The position numbers were made by a program, and so were the translations under genes. The notes beneath the pieces are model-generated. The model saw only the letters and a program-made list of their open reading frames with translations, was not told the origin of the DNA and made no database searches. From Ktedonobacter sp. SOSP1-85 (GTDB lineage Bacteria; Chloroflexota; Ktedonobacteria; Ktedonobacterales; Ktedonobacteraceae), in contig NZ_BNJI01000001.1 in NCBI RefSeq assembly GCF_016587415.1, forward strand, positions 2,953,501 through 3,017,500: 64,000 nt of DNA, in the 5' to 3' direction. Positions 44,713-54,787 of the stretch are shown here, in pieces. Position 1 is the first letter of the stretch; each line of letters opens with the position of its first letter.

Positions 44713-46302
44713 ATGCACACTGAAGATCGATCAGACTTAAATGCAGAAACAACCAAAGCACGCATAAGCGAGCCACACACCAGCCAGGCACTTCCCACAT
44801 TAGGCCTGGTGGCCTTCCAGCAGCGCCAGCAACATACAGGGCAATATATTGCGCAGCTCCTCGATAACATGTCCGACTGCTTTTTCCATCTGGATAGTCA
44901 ATGGCGCTACACCTATATCAATACCCAAACCGAAAATTTCAGTGGGCGCACCCGTGAGGAATTGCTGGGACGCTGCGTCTGGGATGAGTATCCACGTATG
45001 CGCAACTCAGTCTTAGAACAGCGCTACCGCGAGGCCGTCGCGGCCCAGCAGCCTATGCATTTTGAGACCGATGGACTCTATAGCGGCAAATATTACGAGA
45101 TCCACGTCTATCCGATGAGAGAGCATGGAATCTCCGTCTATTACCACGATATTACCGAGCAGAAACGCGCCAGGGAACTGGCAGCTCGTGAACGTAAGCA
45201 CCTCGAACTCCTCCTCAACTCCAATATTATTGGCCTCTTCATCGCCGATGATGCCCACATACTTCATAGCAATACTGCTCTCCTTGAATTACTCGGCTAT
45301 ACAGAAGCAGAGCCACCCCCACAGCCACTGGCCTGGGCCGAGATTACACCACCGGAGTATGCTGCGTTGGATCAAGCCATGCTCCACGAGATGCTTGAAC
45401 ATATTTCCTGCGCGCCTTATGAAAAGGAATACATTCGCAAGAATGGCTCGCGTATCCCCGTTCTGCTAGGCGCGGTCCTCTACCAGCGTGAACCATGTCA
45501 ATGGATTGGCTTCGTGATCGATAACAGTGAGCGCAAAAAGCTGGAACGCCGCAAAGATGACTTTATCGGCATGGCAAGCCATGAGTTACGCAATCCTATC
45601 ACTGCTATTTATGGGAACCTGCAACTCGCTGAGCGGCGCTTTAAACGCCTGTTGGAGGAGCGCGACAATCTGCCAACAGACCTGCACAGCGTCATCGATG
45701 ATGTCCATACACATGTCGGGCGCTCGCTAGGCAAACTCAAACAACTCAACCGTCTGGTTGGCGACCTGCTAGATACGACTCGCATCCAGGCCAATAAACT
45801 GGTGCTCAATCCCGATACCTGCGACCTGCTGGCAATTGTACATGATACAGTGTTAGATCAGCGGCGCTCCTTCCCAGGCCGTAAATTTTTGCTCAAGATA
45901 CCCATGGATCTCGGCGATATGCGGATCCATGCCGACAAAGATCGCATCGAGCAGGTACTATACAATTTGCTCAATAATGCCATCAAGTATGCCGACCCTG
46001 TAGAGCCTATCAGCATCGGCATTGAGCAGCAGGCAAGCCAGGCGCGCGTCTGGGTCGAGGATCATGGGCCAGGTCTGAGCCAGGAACAGAAAGCGAGTAT
46101 CTGGAAGCGCTACTATCAGATTGAACGCAATGATCATCACCAACCCACTACGACAGAGCAACATGTGGGAGGCGGCCTGAGCCTCGGCTTGTATATCAGC
46201 CAGACCATCATTGGACTCCATAACGGCCTTATCGGTGTCGAGAGCGAGCAAGGGCAAGGCTCTACATTCTGGTTCTCCCTGCCACTGCTCACTCAACAAT
46301 AG
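44713..46302 (+). CDS. PAS-domain sensor histidine kinase
   Basis: 529 residues: two PAS domains (about 50-165 and 165-275), HisKA with SHELRNP (phospho-acceptor H290), and HATPase_c with N box NLLNNAIKYAD, G1 EDHGPGL and G2 GLSLGLYIS. No membrane helix, so a cytosolic sensor. No response regulator follows; a PP2C-like phosphatase gene starts 20 bases downstream instead. GGGGAAA supports ATG at 44713 over the ATG at 44671. Confidence 0.88.
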   Translation: MHTEDRSDLNAETTKARISEPHTSQALPTLGLVAFQQRQQHTGQYIAQLLDNMSDCFFHLDSQWRYTYINTQTENFSGRTREELLGRCVWDEYPRMRNSVLEQRYREAVAAQQPMHFETDGLYSGKYYEIHVYPMREHGISVYYHDITEQKRARELAARERKHLELLLNSNIIGLFIADDAHILHSNTALLELLGYTEAEPPPQPLAWAEITPPEYAALDQAMLHEMLEHISCAPYEKEYIRKNGSRIPVLLGAVLYQREPCQWIGFVIDNSERKKLERRKDDFIGMASHELRNPITAIYGNLQLAERRFKRLLEERDNLPTDLHSVIDDVHTHVGRSLGKLKQLNRLVGDLLDTTRIQANKLVLNPDTCDLLAIVHDTVLDQRRSFPGRKFLLKIPMDLGDMRIHADKDRIEQVLYNLLNNAIKYADPVEPISIGIEQQASQARVWVEDHGPGLSQEQKASIWKRYYQIERNDHHQPTTTEQHVGGGLSLGLYISQTIIGLHNGLIGVESEQGQGSTFWFSLPLLTQQ

Positions 46303-46322
46303 ATGTGGAGGACGAAGAGACT

Positions 46323-47138
46323 GTGAAACGCCTTCTTGCCAAAAAACCGGTCGAGTCGCTACGCTGGCTCGGTAGCGAGGCCATGTATCTGGATACCCCT
46401 AATGTCACGACCTGCGGCCATGCCACCATTGGCCGCTATGGAGGTAGGACATCTTCTGGCGCGCACAAAAATGAGGATGGGGCCTTTCTCTGCTGCGCGG
46501 GCGATTCCTCCTGGGAGTTCGCTGCATTGATTGATGGACATACAACCGCCCAGAGCACCGAGCTGCTCGTCAATCTCTTTGCCGACATGCAAGAGACCGT
46601 CAACGCCCTTATGCAACAACCGGTTGCGACCGCCTTCCCCGCGCTACACCAACAGGTCCACCAGGCATTGAGCGCACCTGCGTTCGTAAAGCGCTGTCGC
46701 AGCCTCCAGGGAGAGGCCTCCTGCCTGGTATGCGCACGCAAGGAGCAATTTCTCTGGTGGCTCTGCATCGGCGATTGCGTCGTCTATTTGCTGCATCCCG
46801 ACCTGGCCAGGCTGGGGCAATTCGCCCTCAACCGGCGCAGCTTCTTTGAATGGGTTGGGCACGTCAACACTTTTGATCTTCCCATCCCCTGTTATGCCAC
46901 AGGCACGCGCCAGCTACGCCCCGGTCGTAATCGCATCCTGATGCTCACCGATGGCCTGCTCGAATTCGGCCAGCATCCCTTCGAAAACCCGTGGTATCTC
47001 TACGATCACTTCACCCAGAAACGCCAGGTAGGCCCTCTAGACCTGCGCCCCCTGGCACGCGACTCCCTCACCCGCGTCCACGAGGAAGGCGGGCTTGACA
47101 GCGCCACCCTCCTCCTCTGGGACTGCGAAACCCCATAG
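46323..47138 (+). CDS. PP2C-like Ser/Thr phosphatase
   Basis: 271 residues resembling PPM/PP2C phosphatases: SSGAHKNEDG for the usual R-x-x-NED, ALIDGHT for the DGxGG/H metal loop, ILMLTDGLLEF and GLDSATLLLWD for the last metal loop. The first motif lacks the Arg. It probably removes phosphate from Ser/Thr in a switch linked to the kinase upstream. GTG at 46323 has GGAGG upstream; an earlier in-frame GTG at 46305 is possible. Confidence 0.7.
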   Translation: MKRLLAKKPVESLRWLGSEAMYLDTPNVTTCGHATIGRYGGRTSSGAHKNEDGAFLCCAGDSSWEFAALIDGHTTAQSTELLVNLFADMQETVNALMQQPVATAFPALHQQVHQALSAPAFVKRCRSLQGEASCLVCARKEQFLWWLCIGDCVVYLLHPDLARLGQFALNRRSFFEWVGHVNTFDLPIPCYATGTRQLRPGRNRILMLTDGLLEFGQHPFENPWYLYDHFTQKRQVGPLDLRPLARDSLTRVHEEGGLDSATLLLWDCETP

Positions 47139-47146
47139 GCTACCTC

Positions 47147-47208
47147 GTAGGGTCCATGCTTGCATGGACTTGCTTGCCCAGCAGAGTCTATGCAAGCATG
47201 GACCCTAC
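47147..47208. repeat. GTAGGGTCCATGC-family palindromic repeat, copy 4
   Basis: Arms 47147-47170 and 47185-47208, 24 positions with one mismatch, same sequence as the arms at 12771-12852. Lies after the PP2C-like gene. Confidence 0.85.
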
Positions 47209-47289
47209 AAATCTTCCAATGCGCGTTTACGTGCCTGCGCGTGGTAAGATGAAGCAGATAGCTGGATTTGTGTATGCGAGAGGGAATTT

Positions 47290-47802
47290 ATGGAAGAGAT
47301 AGAGACACCACTGAAACAACCCGTACGCTCACGAAATGTCTCCTGGGCCGATCCACAGGCCAGTGCAGAGCTTGGCAAGCAGTTGAGCGGACTAGCATAT
47401 TTACAGGCCCTACACAACGGAGAGATCCCGCCTCCACCCATCGCGGAATTGATGAACATGCGCCTCGCCGAGGTTGAGGAGGGGCGTGTCGTCTTTACCC
47501 TGGAGCCAGCGGAGTTCCACTATAATCCCATTGGCTCGGTACATGGTGGCGTCGCCGCGACCCTGCTTGATTCCTGCATGGGCTGCGCCGTCCAATCCGT
47601 GCTTCCCCTGGGCACGGGCTACACCACCATTGAACTCAAGGTCAATTACCTGCGTGCGCTCAGTAGCCAGACTGGCCTCGTGTACGCCGAAGGCAAGATT
47701 ATCCATAGAGGGGGGCGCATCGCCACCGCCGAGGGGCGCATCACGGATGCAAGCGGCAAGCTTTACGCTCACGGTACCACCACCTGCATCCTCCTGCGAT
47801 AG
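47290..47802 (+). CDS. PaaI-like hotdog thioesterase
   Basis: 170 residues: about 45 residues of leader then the hotdog fold with HGGVAATLLDSCMGCAV, containing the HGG and the acidic residue of the catalytic helix, and a TIELKVNYLR strand. Acts on acyl-CoA thioesters, substrate unspecified. GAGAGGG supports the ATG. Ends four bases before the end of the convergent muramidase gene. Confidence 0.85.
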   Translation: MEEIETPLKQPVRSRNVSWADPQASAELGKQLSGLAYLQALHNGEIPPPPIAELMNMRLAEVEEGRVVFTLEPAEFHYNPIGSVHGGVAATLLDSCMGCAVQSVLPLGTGYTTIELKVNYLRALSSQTGLVYAEGKIIHRGGRIATAEGRITDASGKLYAHGTTTCILLR

Positions 47803-47806
47803 CGCC

Positions 47807-48913
47807 CTATGGCAGGATCTGCCCATCGCGCCAGGCCAGGACGTTGTCCTGGATAAACTGGATATAGAGCCGCTCATTGTTGTGATCGGCCTGGGGCGCG
47901 TAGACCGGGATGATCTGTGCGACTGTGTAGAGGTGTCCCTGGTCCAGGTACGCCTCGCGCATCAGGCGATACCAGTCCTCGATGCCCTCGGACCAAGAGT
48001 TGTACTTGCGGAAACTGCCGTTGCCCTGCGTCTGCTCGCAGGCGTAGCCAGCCGAACAACGGATATTGCCCAGACTATGCGTCACTGGAGCGACACCATA
48101 CAGGCCATAAGTGCTTTCATGGCCGAAAAAGGCCAGGGCAAAGGCAGGATCAATTCCGTAGCGCACACCATCATCATAGATCGTCTGCCCCGTTCCCCGC
48201 GCGGGCGAGTTGTAGTAGGCCAGCACGCTATCGATAAAGCCTGGATCAACGCTTGGCACCTGGTCCAGGCCAAAGATACCGTGAGCGCTACTATTGGAAC
48301 TAAGATTGGTGGGACTGGTCGCGGGAGGACTGTTATGCGCTGGTGGCGTGGTTGAACCAATGTGCAGACGCCCTGGCTCGTTCTTCTTCTCCCCGGCGGC
48401 TGTCGCGGCCAGGAGATACTGCCAGGTGCGTACCCCCGCCACGCCATCGACGCTAAGACTCACCTGCTTTTGATAGGCACGCACCGCCTTCTCTGTATCG
48501 CTACCAAAGACGCCATCTACGTTCAGGTGGAATCCGGCCTGATTGAGCTGGCGCTGCAAGGCCATCACGGTATAGCCCTGGGAGCCGCTGCTGGTGGCCT
48601 TAATAAGCTTTGGCCAGGTCAATGCGCCCACCAGCCCATTCTCGCTCAGGCTCTCTTTATGCTGTAAGTTCTTTACCGCGTCGGCTGTCTCCTGGCTATA
48701 GTTTCCATCGACATCGACTCCATACCCCTGGTCCTTCAGCAAATACTGAATGGCTCGTACATTCTCACTGCTCCTCCCCAGGGTATAGAGAGGCCATGAG
48801 ACACTTTTCGTATTGGACGCCCAGGCCACGTTACTCATGGGCGCACATACCACGATCAAGGCAATGAGAAGCAACCATGCTCCTCCCAGCCCTGCGAGCA
48901 CTCGTCTCTGCAT
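47807..48913 (-). CDS. Exported muramidase with two peptidoglycan-binding domains
   Basis: 368 residues: signal peptide (about 1-35, LLLIALIVVCAPMSNVAWAS), two PG_binding_1 domains (about 40-165; repeated LGRSSENVRAIQYLL / VDGVFGSDTEKAVRAYQ patterns), a Pro/Ser/Asn linker, and a C-terminal glucosaminidase-like domain (FALAFFGHESTYGLYG with its catalytic Glu). Should hydrolyse peptidoglycan glycan strands outside the cell. Start ATG at 48913 fits AAGGA spacing; ATG at 48925 is an alternative. Confidence 0.82.
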   Translation of the reverse strand: MQRRVLAGLGGAWLLLIALIVVCAPMSNVAWASNTKSVSWPLYTLGRSSENVRAIQYLLKDQGYGVDVDGNYSQETADAVKNLQHKESLSENGLVGALTWPKLIKATSSGSQGYTVMALQRQLNQAGFHLNVDGVFGSDTEKAVRAYQKQVSLSVDGVAGVRTWQYLLAATAAGEKKNEPGRLHIGSTTPPAHNSPPATSPTNLSSNSSAHGIFGLDQVPSVDPGFIDSVLAYYNSPARGTGQTIYDDGVRYGIDPAFALAFFGHESTYGLYGVAPVTHSLGNIRCSAGYACEQTQGNGSFRKYNSWSEGIEDWYRLMREAYLDQGHLYTVAQIIPVYAPQADHNNERLYIQFIQDNVLAWRDGQILP

Positions 48914-48952
48914 ACGAATATACATCCTTGTTGAAATAGAGTTTACCAGTTA

Positions 48953-48974
48953 TAGGGTCCATGCAAGCATGAAC
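48953..48974. repeat. GTAGGGTCCATGC-family repeat, half copy
   Basis: TAGGGTCCATGCAAGCATG then AACT: a single arm ending on the stop codon of the YjjX-like gene. Confidence 0.75.
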
Positions 48975-49525
48975 TACTCCGTGAAGAGATGTGGTTGCAC
49001 GAAACGCGCCAGGGCCGCAACCACGCCATCGGCATAGCCCCTTGTGCGTGTGAGGGCATTGCGCGTCATCAGGCCGAAATGGCCCTCAGCCTGTTTACTG
49101 TTCTGCCGCTCAAAGACGATATCAATGACCTCACCCAGTTCCAGCCCCTCATGAATCATCCTGACCATGCGCTCCGGTACAACCATCTTCACGGTAGAAC
49201 CCAGGCCCATGCGCCCCTGACGATCCACGACCGCGATCCAGCCGCAGTCCAGCCACTGGTCGCCTGTGTGCTGCATTCCGCCTTCGAGACCCACGCCATA
49301 ATCCGCGTCCAGGGCAGAAATAGCCCCATTCGCACGATTGCGCGCGCCCTGGATACTCTCTTCATCACTCATAGGCTGGTTGCTAACGCCAGATGGCACC
49401 TCTACCCCCTGCACCTCCCAGGCCTGTTCGGGCCATACCCGTTCAAAGGCCTGGCGCACAGCCTCTACCTTCACCGGGTTGCGCGAGCCAACCGCGACGC
49501 GTATGACCGGGTGCATCTCTTGCAT
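48974..49525 (-). CDS. Inosine/xanthosine triphosphatase (YjjX-like)
   Basis: 183 residues of the DUF84/YjjX family: VAVGSRNPVKVEAVRQAF (N-terminal substrate site), VPSGVSNQPMSDEESIQGARNRA and GVGLEGGM are all standard. It hydrolyses ITP/XTP to keep deaminated purines out of nucleic acids. GAGGAGG (49540-49534) sits eight bases before the ATG at 49525, best of three candidate starts (49558, 49531, 49525). Confidence 0.88.
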   Translation of the reverse strand: MQEMHPVIRVAVGSRNPVKVEAVRQAFERVWPEQAWEVQGVEVPSGVSNQPMSDEESIQGARNRANGAISALDADYGVGLEGGMQHTGDQWLDCGWIAVVDRQGRMGLGSTVKMVVPERMVRMIHEGLELGEVIDIVFERQNSKQAEGHFGLMTRNALTRTRGYADGVVAALARFVQPHLFTE

Positions 49526-49643
49526 GGGCATTACCTCCTCCAACTTACCATAATACATTTCTCCAGCTTTTTCAATATGCCTGAAGGCCAGGGCAGGACC
49601 ATTTCATTCTCTTCAGCTTCTTGCCTCGGTTCGCTACGCTCAC

Positions 49644-49708
49644 CTCAGGGGAAGGGTGTGTGGGTGGGAAAAGGCGAAGCCATTCCACCCACACACCCTT
49701 CCCCTGAG
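49644..49708. repeat. 24-bp perfect hairpin in the 49526-49948 gap
   Basis: Arms 49644-49667 and 49685-49708, perfect, flanked by GGTTCGCTACGCTC and by CGCAGGCGCGAAGAG, the reverse of the core found near other hairpins. The rest of the gap is AT-rich. Confidence 0.7.
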
Positions 49709-49948
49709 CAACGCAGGCGCGAAGAGTCTCTCTTCATGAAAGAGCTCTAGGCCTGGGATGTGATTCTTTTTTGCACCATCCATCTAGATATGTCATATGA
49801 CCTATAAAAGTAAACAATATAGTACCGTATAATTAGAGAAAGTTTAATTCATGATTTGCTTACTATTGAGTTAAGGAACTTTTTAGCCGCGAATTCGATT
49901 AGTCAGCAATCTTTGATACTACTTAATAAGCGCATATGGAGGTCACCA

Positions 49949-50215
49949 GTGGGTAATTTAGAAGAGAGGCCTGGAAGAGCTGGTAGTTCGTTTTTGGCTT
50001 GGGGTGGCATTCTTGTCCTTGCAAGTGTGATTGCTTTTATTTATGGTCTAGTTTGGCTTAATCTGGTATATATCCCAGCTCATCAAAACACTTCAGAAGA
50101 TCTACCTGCAATATTAATACTTATGAAGCCAATTTACCTTGAATTAATTGGTCTTGGCCTCGGTATTACGTTGATTACAATTGGATTTTTCAAAAGATGC
50201 AGCCATGAAACATGA
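49949..50215 (+). CDS. Small two-helix membrane protein
   Basis: 88 residues with two predicted membrane helices (about 20-42 and 63-83) and a short polar loop. No family recognised. The GTG at 49949 with GGAGGT five bases upstream is preferred; an upstream ATG at 49856 would add 31 residues without a ribosome site. Codon use is AT-richer than the neighbours. Confidence 0.55.
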   Translation: MGNLEERPGRAGSSFLAWGGILVLASVIAFIYGLVWLNLVYIPAHQNTSEDLPAILILMKPIYLELIGLGLGITLITIGFFKRCSHET

Positions 50216-50286
50216 GCAAAACTCCACTAATTAACCAATCCGCATGTGCACCTCCTCGCACCTCTGGCGCTCATATACGAGTGGCA

Positions 50287-50326
50287 TTAGCGTGGTGCTT
50301 GGACCTCAGTCCGAGTACCACGCTAA
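50287..50326. terminator. 18-bp hairpin between convergent genes
   Basis: Arms 50287-50304 and 50309-50326, 18 positions with two wobble-type mismatches. CGCACCTCTGGCGCTC precedes it, a variant of the GC core. Confidence 0.6.
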
Positions 50327-50358
50327 CACCAACTACTTTGAAATGCAACTCACATAGA

Positions 50359-52299
50359 CTATGCACGAAGCCAGCGGTCATACCAGGCGCGCACGCGGCG
50401 GAGCAGGTCAAGCTGGTGGGCGCGCTCACGAATACCGTGAGGCTCGCGGGGGTATACGACCATTTCCACAGGCGTTTGATAATGGCGCAGCGCGCGCTGG
50501 AAGCCGATAGCCTGGCTTAATGGGACGCGTGCATCACGCTCACCATGCAGGATCAACACAGGTGTTTGTACCCGTTGCGCGAATGAAATAGGGCTGAGCT
50601 GAGCATGCCGGTGCGGGCCAACACCATCCCAGGGCGAAGTCTCGCCCAGCGCCTGCTCAAAGGCTGGCAGATCACTGGTAACCACCATCATACCCCAATC
50701 ACTGACGCCCGCGCCCATGATCGCGGCTTTAAAGCGCGTGGTCTGTGTTACAGCCCAGGCGCTCATAAAGCCGCCCTGGCTCCAGCCGCCAATGCCCAGG
50801 CGCTCTGGATCGGCGATGCCCCGCTCAATCGCGGCGTCCAGGGCCGACATAACATCCTGGAAATCGGCGCCTCCAACATCGCCTCGGGCCGCGGCGGCGA
50901 ACTCCTCGCCATGACCCAGGCCACCACGTGGATTGGGCATCAGGATGGCGTAGCCCGCCGTTGCCAACCATTGCGCCCAATTGCCCCAGCTCAGATGCAG
51001 CCCATGATCCCAGCGACCATAGGGACCACCATGGACCAGCACAATAGTTGGTAGAGGCTGATCTGTGGATGCCTCTGGCGGACGAATGAGGATGCCATCC
51101 ATCTTCCAGCCATCGGGTGCGGTCCAGTAAAAGGCCTCCTGCTCGCCCAGTGCAAAACCGGTGAAATGCTCCTGGTGATGCGTGACCTGGCGTAGCTCCT
51201 GAGCCGCTTTCCCCACTTCGGCGACGCCACTCCAGATCTCAAAGGCTTCTTGCGCGGATGAACGCGTCAGGGCCACGACGGTACGGCCATCCGCCAGTAC
51301 GCACGCGTGAGCGCTGCTTATATCGCTTTCACGCACATCCTTGCTGTCAGGCAGGAGCGAGATCAATTCGCCGCTCTGTGGTTGCAAACTGCAAAGCTTC
51401 GTCTCCAGCTCCTCGGCAACTATTACCAGCACATCCTCGCGTAAATGTTGCAGTTCGAAGATGCAGTTGGTCTCGCCGCCTGCGAGGCGTTTTGGCTCGC
51501 CTCCACTGGCAGGAACGGCGTAGACCGCCGTGGAAGATTGATCTCGCTGTGCAGTGGCAGAAGTAAAGAGCAAGGTCTCGCCATCGGCAGACCAGGTTAG
51601 ATTCGACGCGCCATAGGCAAAATGACAGACCACCTGCGGCTCTCCGCCCGCGAGGGGAATGCGTTCAATAACAGTCTCTTGCATGGATGAGTTCAATTCG
51701 GGTGTCTTCCAGGTCGTGTAGGCCAGTTCCCGCCCCTGAGGATGCCAGGCGAAGTTCGCCACGTGCCGCTCACCCGCGACCAGCGTACTGACCTCCCTGG
51801 ATGCCAGCGAGAGCAGGCGCAGGCGCGCATAGGGCCACTTTTCTCCATATACCTGGGCGTCGTCCCGCTCCTTCTCGCGGCGCTCATCCTCCTCATCCGG
51901 CTCATCAACACTGGTAAAGGCGATCTGGCCGCCTCCAGGAGACCAGGCGAACCACTCTACGCCACGCTTGTTCTCTCTGGGCGTCAAAGCCTGCGCTTCA
52001 CCACCATTGGCGGATATAAGGTAAAGCTGAGCAGTTCCACGCTCCGCGCGATCCGAGAGGAAGGCTAGCGCGTTACCATCAGGCGCCCATTGCGGGCTTT
52101 TATCCTGCACACCACCCGCGGTAAACTGCCGGGGCGTCTCCGCGCCATCCGTTGTGGCAAGCCAGATCGCGCTCTCTGCATGCTCATCACGTTTACATAG
52201 TGCACCCAGGGTATACGCGATACGCTTGCCATCGGGGGAGATCTGAATATCCTGGGGAATTTGCAAGTCAACAATCAGCTCAGGGGTCAATTCACTCAT
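50359..52299 (-). CDS. S9 family prolyl oligopeptidase
   Basis: 646 residues: an N-terminal WD40-like/TolB-type beta-propeller (about 1-380) and a C-terminal peptidase_S9 domain with nucleophile in GGWSQGG, aspartate in GERDARVP and histidine in EPHGIRER. No signal peptide, so a cytosolic acylaminoacyl- or oligopeptidase. AAAGGAA precedes the ATG at 52299; a longer open frame upstream lacks family similarity. Confidence 0.9.
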   Translation of the reverse strand: MSELTPELIVDLQIPQDIQISPDGKRIAYTLGALCKRDEHAESAIWLATTDGAETPRQFTAGGVQDKSPQWAPDGNALAFLSDRAERGTAQLYLISANGGEAQALTPRENKRGVEWFAWSPGGGQIAFTSVDEPDEEDERREKERDDAQVYGEKWPYARLRLLSLASREVSTLVAGERHVANFAWHPQGRELAYTTWKTPELNSSMQETVIERIPLAGGEPQVVCHFAYGASNLTWSADGETLLFTSATAQRDQSSTAVYAVPASGGEPKRLAGGETNCIFELQHLREDVLVIVAEELETKLCSLQPQSGELISLLPDSKDVRESDISSAHACVLADGRTVVALTRSSAQEAFEIWSGVAEVGKAAQELRQVTHHQEHFTGFALGEQEAFYWTAPDGWKMDGILIRPPEASTDQPLPTIVLVHGGPYGRWDHGLHLSWGNWAQWLATAGYAILMPNPRGGLGHGEEFAAAARGDVGGADFQDVMSALDAAIERGIADPERLGIGGWSQGGFMSAWAVTQTTRFKAAIMGAGVSDWGMMVVTSDLPAFEQALGETSPWDGVGPHRHAQLSPISFAQRVQTPVLILHGERDARVPLSQAIGFQRALRHYQTPVEMVVYPREPHGIRERAHQLDLLRRVRAWYDRWLRA

Positions 52300-52431
52300 G
52301 CCTGTTCCTTTACTTCTCTCGCAACAACATTTTTTTGGCTTCTTCGCGTTTCCCCACCACCCCTCTCCAAATGATATACGTCCCTTCGCCTGCTTCTCTC
52401 TCCCTAAATCTTCTACATAAGGGCCGAAAGG

Positions 52432-52483
52432 AAAGCAGGAAGAGGGGCCTCCCACGCGCGTGGGAGGCCCCTCTTCCTGCTTT
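52432..52483. terminator. 26-bp perfect palindrome plus T run
   Basis: Arms 52432-52457 and 52458-52483 without a loop, rich in GC, followed on the plus strand by TTTTTT (to 52486). It lies just downstream of queA, whose stop is at 52487 on the minus strand, and reads poly-A/T on both sides. Confidence 0.7.
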
Positions 52484-52486
52484 TTT

Positions 52487-53626
52487 CTAGAGAATGAGCA
52501 TAGCGTCGCCGAAGCTAAAGAAGCGGTAGTGTTCGGTGATGGCCTCCTGGTAGGCTCGCTCCATTAGCGGCTTAGTCATGAAGGCGCTGACCAGTAACAG
52601 TAGGGTCGAGCGCGGCAGGTGAAAATTGGTGATGAGCGCATCGACGGCCTGATAACGATAGCCGGGAGTAATAAAGAGGCGGGTATGACCCTTGTAGGGC
52701 ACGATACGCCCCGCATGCAGGCTGGCAACACTCTCCAGCACACGTACCGAGGTTGTGCCTACGGCAACTACACGCCCTCCGCGCGCCCGCGTCTCGTTGA
52801 TCAGCGTGGCCGTGGCCTCGTCGAGTTCGATCTCTTCGCTGTGCATCTTATGCTCGCGTACATCCTCGCTCTCAACGGGACGGAAGGTATCCAGGCCCAC
52901 ATGCAGGGTTACAAAGCCAGTACGCACACCCCTGGCGCGCAGGCGCTCCAACAGTTGAGGCGTAAAGTGTAGGCCTGCTGTGGGAGCCGCCGCCGAACCA
53001 CGAATGCGCGCGTATACCGTCTGGTAACGCTCGGGATCATCCAGGGTCTCATGGATATAGGGCGGGAGCGGCATCTTCCCAATCTCGTCGATGGCCTGGC
53101 GCACATCGAGCAAGGCATAGGGATCGTTTTGTCGCACCTGGGAACGACCTGGCACATGGAAGCGTACAACGCGCCCTCCGGCCTCGGTGCGCTCAAGGAT
53201 CTCGCCAATCAAGCGCGCCTGTTCCTCTGTCTCAGCACCAAAGAAGATGCGCGCGCCCTCGCGCAGGCGCCTTCCGGGCCTTACCAGAGCCTCCCAGGTG
53301 TCCTGTCCCAGGTCTGGGCGCTCGGCCAGGAGCAGGACCTCAACGGCCCCACCACTCTCAGCACGCTTGCCTAGCAGGCGAGCCGGGATAACGCGGCTCT
53401 GGTTGGCGATCAGGAGATCCCCGGGTTGAAGATACTCCTCAATGTCGTGGAAGTGCTGGTGCGCCAGCGTCTCATCCTGGCGCTTCACGACAAGTAGCCG
53501 CGAGGAGTCCCGCGGCTCTATTGGCGTCTGTGCGATTAGTTCGTTTGGTAGATGATAATCAAAGTCGCTGATCTTGAGATCAGGTAGGCTCTGTTGTGTT
53601 CTCTGTTCTACGGTGTTGCTGTCCAC
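52487..53626 (-). CDS. queA: S-adenosylmethionine:tRNA ribosyltransferase-isomerase
   Basis: 379 residues, the full length of QueA. It has the family's [13 protein letters not shown] start, the LPPYI and [10 protein letters not shown] motifs and the [16 protein letters not shown] stretch near the end. It makes epoxyqueuosine from preQ1 in the wobble position of tRNA. Its start overlaps the end of ruvB by 19 bases, the conserved ruvB-queA order, so translation is coupled. Confidence 0.93.
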   Translation of the reverse strand: MDSNTVEQRTQQSLPDLKISDFDYHLPNELIAQTPIEPRDSSRLLVVKRQDETLAHQHFHDIEEYLQPGDLLIANQSRVIPARLLGKRAESGGAVEVLLLAERPDLGQDTWEALVRPGRRLREGARIFFGAETEEQARLIGEILERTEAGGRVVRFHVPGRSQVRQNDPYALLDVRQAIDEIGKMPLPPYIHETLDDPERYQTVYARIRGSAAAPTAGLHFTPQLLERLRARGVRTGFVTLHVGLDTFRPVESEDVREHKMHSEEIELDEATATLINETRARGGRVVAVGTTSVRVLESVASLHAGRIVPYKGHTRLFITPGYRYQAVDALITNFHLPRSTLLLLVSAFMTKPLMERAYQEAITEHYRFFSFGDAMLIL

Positions 53627-54642
53627 AAATTTGGTCCACTTTCTCCACCCGGAGGGGTCAACCCAAGATGCTCATAGGCCGCGCGCATGGCGACACGCCC
53701 TCGCGGCGTACGCGCAATAAAGCCTAGCTGTAGCAGGTAAGGCTCATAGACGTCTTCAATAGTCTCCGAATCCTCACTCGTGCTCGCCGCCAGGGTATCC
53801 AGGCCCACAGGTCCCCCATTGAACTTTTGAATGATCGTCGTGAGCATATTGCGGTCGGTCTGGTCCAGGCCAATCTCGTCTACTTCGAGAGCATCAAGCG
53901 CTCTATTGGCCACCTCGCGTGTAATAAAACCATCGGCGCGTACCTGCGCATAGTCGCGCACACGCTTGAGCAGGCGGTTGACGATACGGGGAGTGCCACG
54001 TGCACGCCCAGCAATCTCCTTGATGCCTCCTTCGTCGGCGGGTACTTTTAAGATGCCCGCTGACCGGTGCACAATCATCTCTAGTGAAGTATTATCGTAA
54101 TATTCCATACGATAAATAGCCCCAAAACGGTCACGCAAGGGAGCCGTCAATGATCCTACGCGCGTGGTCGCTCCCACCACTGTAAAGGGGGGCAGCGAGA
54201 GGCGTAGGGAGCGCGCGCTAGGTCCTTTGCCAATGACGACGTCCAGGGCGAAATCTTCCATGGCGGAGTAGAGCCGCTCTTCCACGGCACGCGCCAGGCG
54301 ATGCACCTCATCGATAAAGAGCACCTCGCCTGGTTGCAGCGAGGTCAGAATCGAAGCCAGGTCGCCCGCGTGCTCAATCGCGGGGCCAGCAGTGGTCTTC
54401 AAATTCACGCCCATCTCGGCCGCAATGATGTTACAGAGCGTTGTCTTGCCCAATCCCGGCGGCCCATAGAGCAGGACATGGTCCACAGGCTCATTGCGCC
54501 GGCGTGCAGCCTCCAATAATATCCCCAGGTTCTCCTTGATCTTCTCCTGACCAATGTACTCAGCAAGACGGCGCGGTCGCAAGCTGCCTTCCAGTATCTG
54601 TTCCTCATCGCTGATATTTGGCGAGACGAGGCGGTCGCTCAT
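53608..54642 (-). CDS. ruvB: Holliday junction branch migration helicase RuvB
   Basis: 344 residues, standard for RuvB. Walker [11 protein letters not shown] (about 61-70), Walker B FIDEVHRL, sensor 1 VGATTRVG, arginine-finger and the C-terminal winged helix [11 protein letters not shown] are visible. It drives branch migration with RuvA and RuvC at recombination intermediates. RuvA and RuvC are not in this window. Confidence 0.95.
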   Translation of the reverse strand: MSDRLVSPNISDEEQILEGSLRPRRLAEYIGQEKIKENLGILLEAARRRNEPVDHVLLYGPPGLGKTTLCNIIAAEMGVNLKTTAGPAIEHAGDLASILTSLQPGEVLFIDEVHRLARAVEERLYSAMEDFALDVVIGKGPSARSLRLSLPPFTVVGATTRVGSLTAPLRDRFGAIYRMEYYDNTSLEMIVHRSAGILKVPADEGGIKEIAGRARGTPRIVNRLLKRVRDYAQVRADGFITREVANRALDALEVDEIGLDQTDRNMLTTIIQKFNGGPVGLDTLAASTSEDSETIEDVYEPYLLQLGFIARTPRGRVAMRAAYEHLGLTPPGGESGPNLWTATP

Positions 54643-54731
54643 GGCGTACTCCTGCTATGAAACTAGTGTTCTACAACGCTACCGCTTCATTATACCAAAT
54701 CCCACTTCTCCCGTCGAGATTGCATAGAAGC

Positions 54732-54787
54732 AAGGTATGTTTGCGTGCGATGTAGGCATTCGCTCACATCGCACGCAAACATACCTT
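54732..54787. terminator. 22-bp perfect hairpin upstream of ruvB
   Basis: Arms 54732-54753 and 54766-54787, perfect, in the gap 54643-54993 between divergent ruvB and RND genes, so it can terminate neither. The rest of the gap shows only AT-rich promoter-like sequence. Confidence 0.6.
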
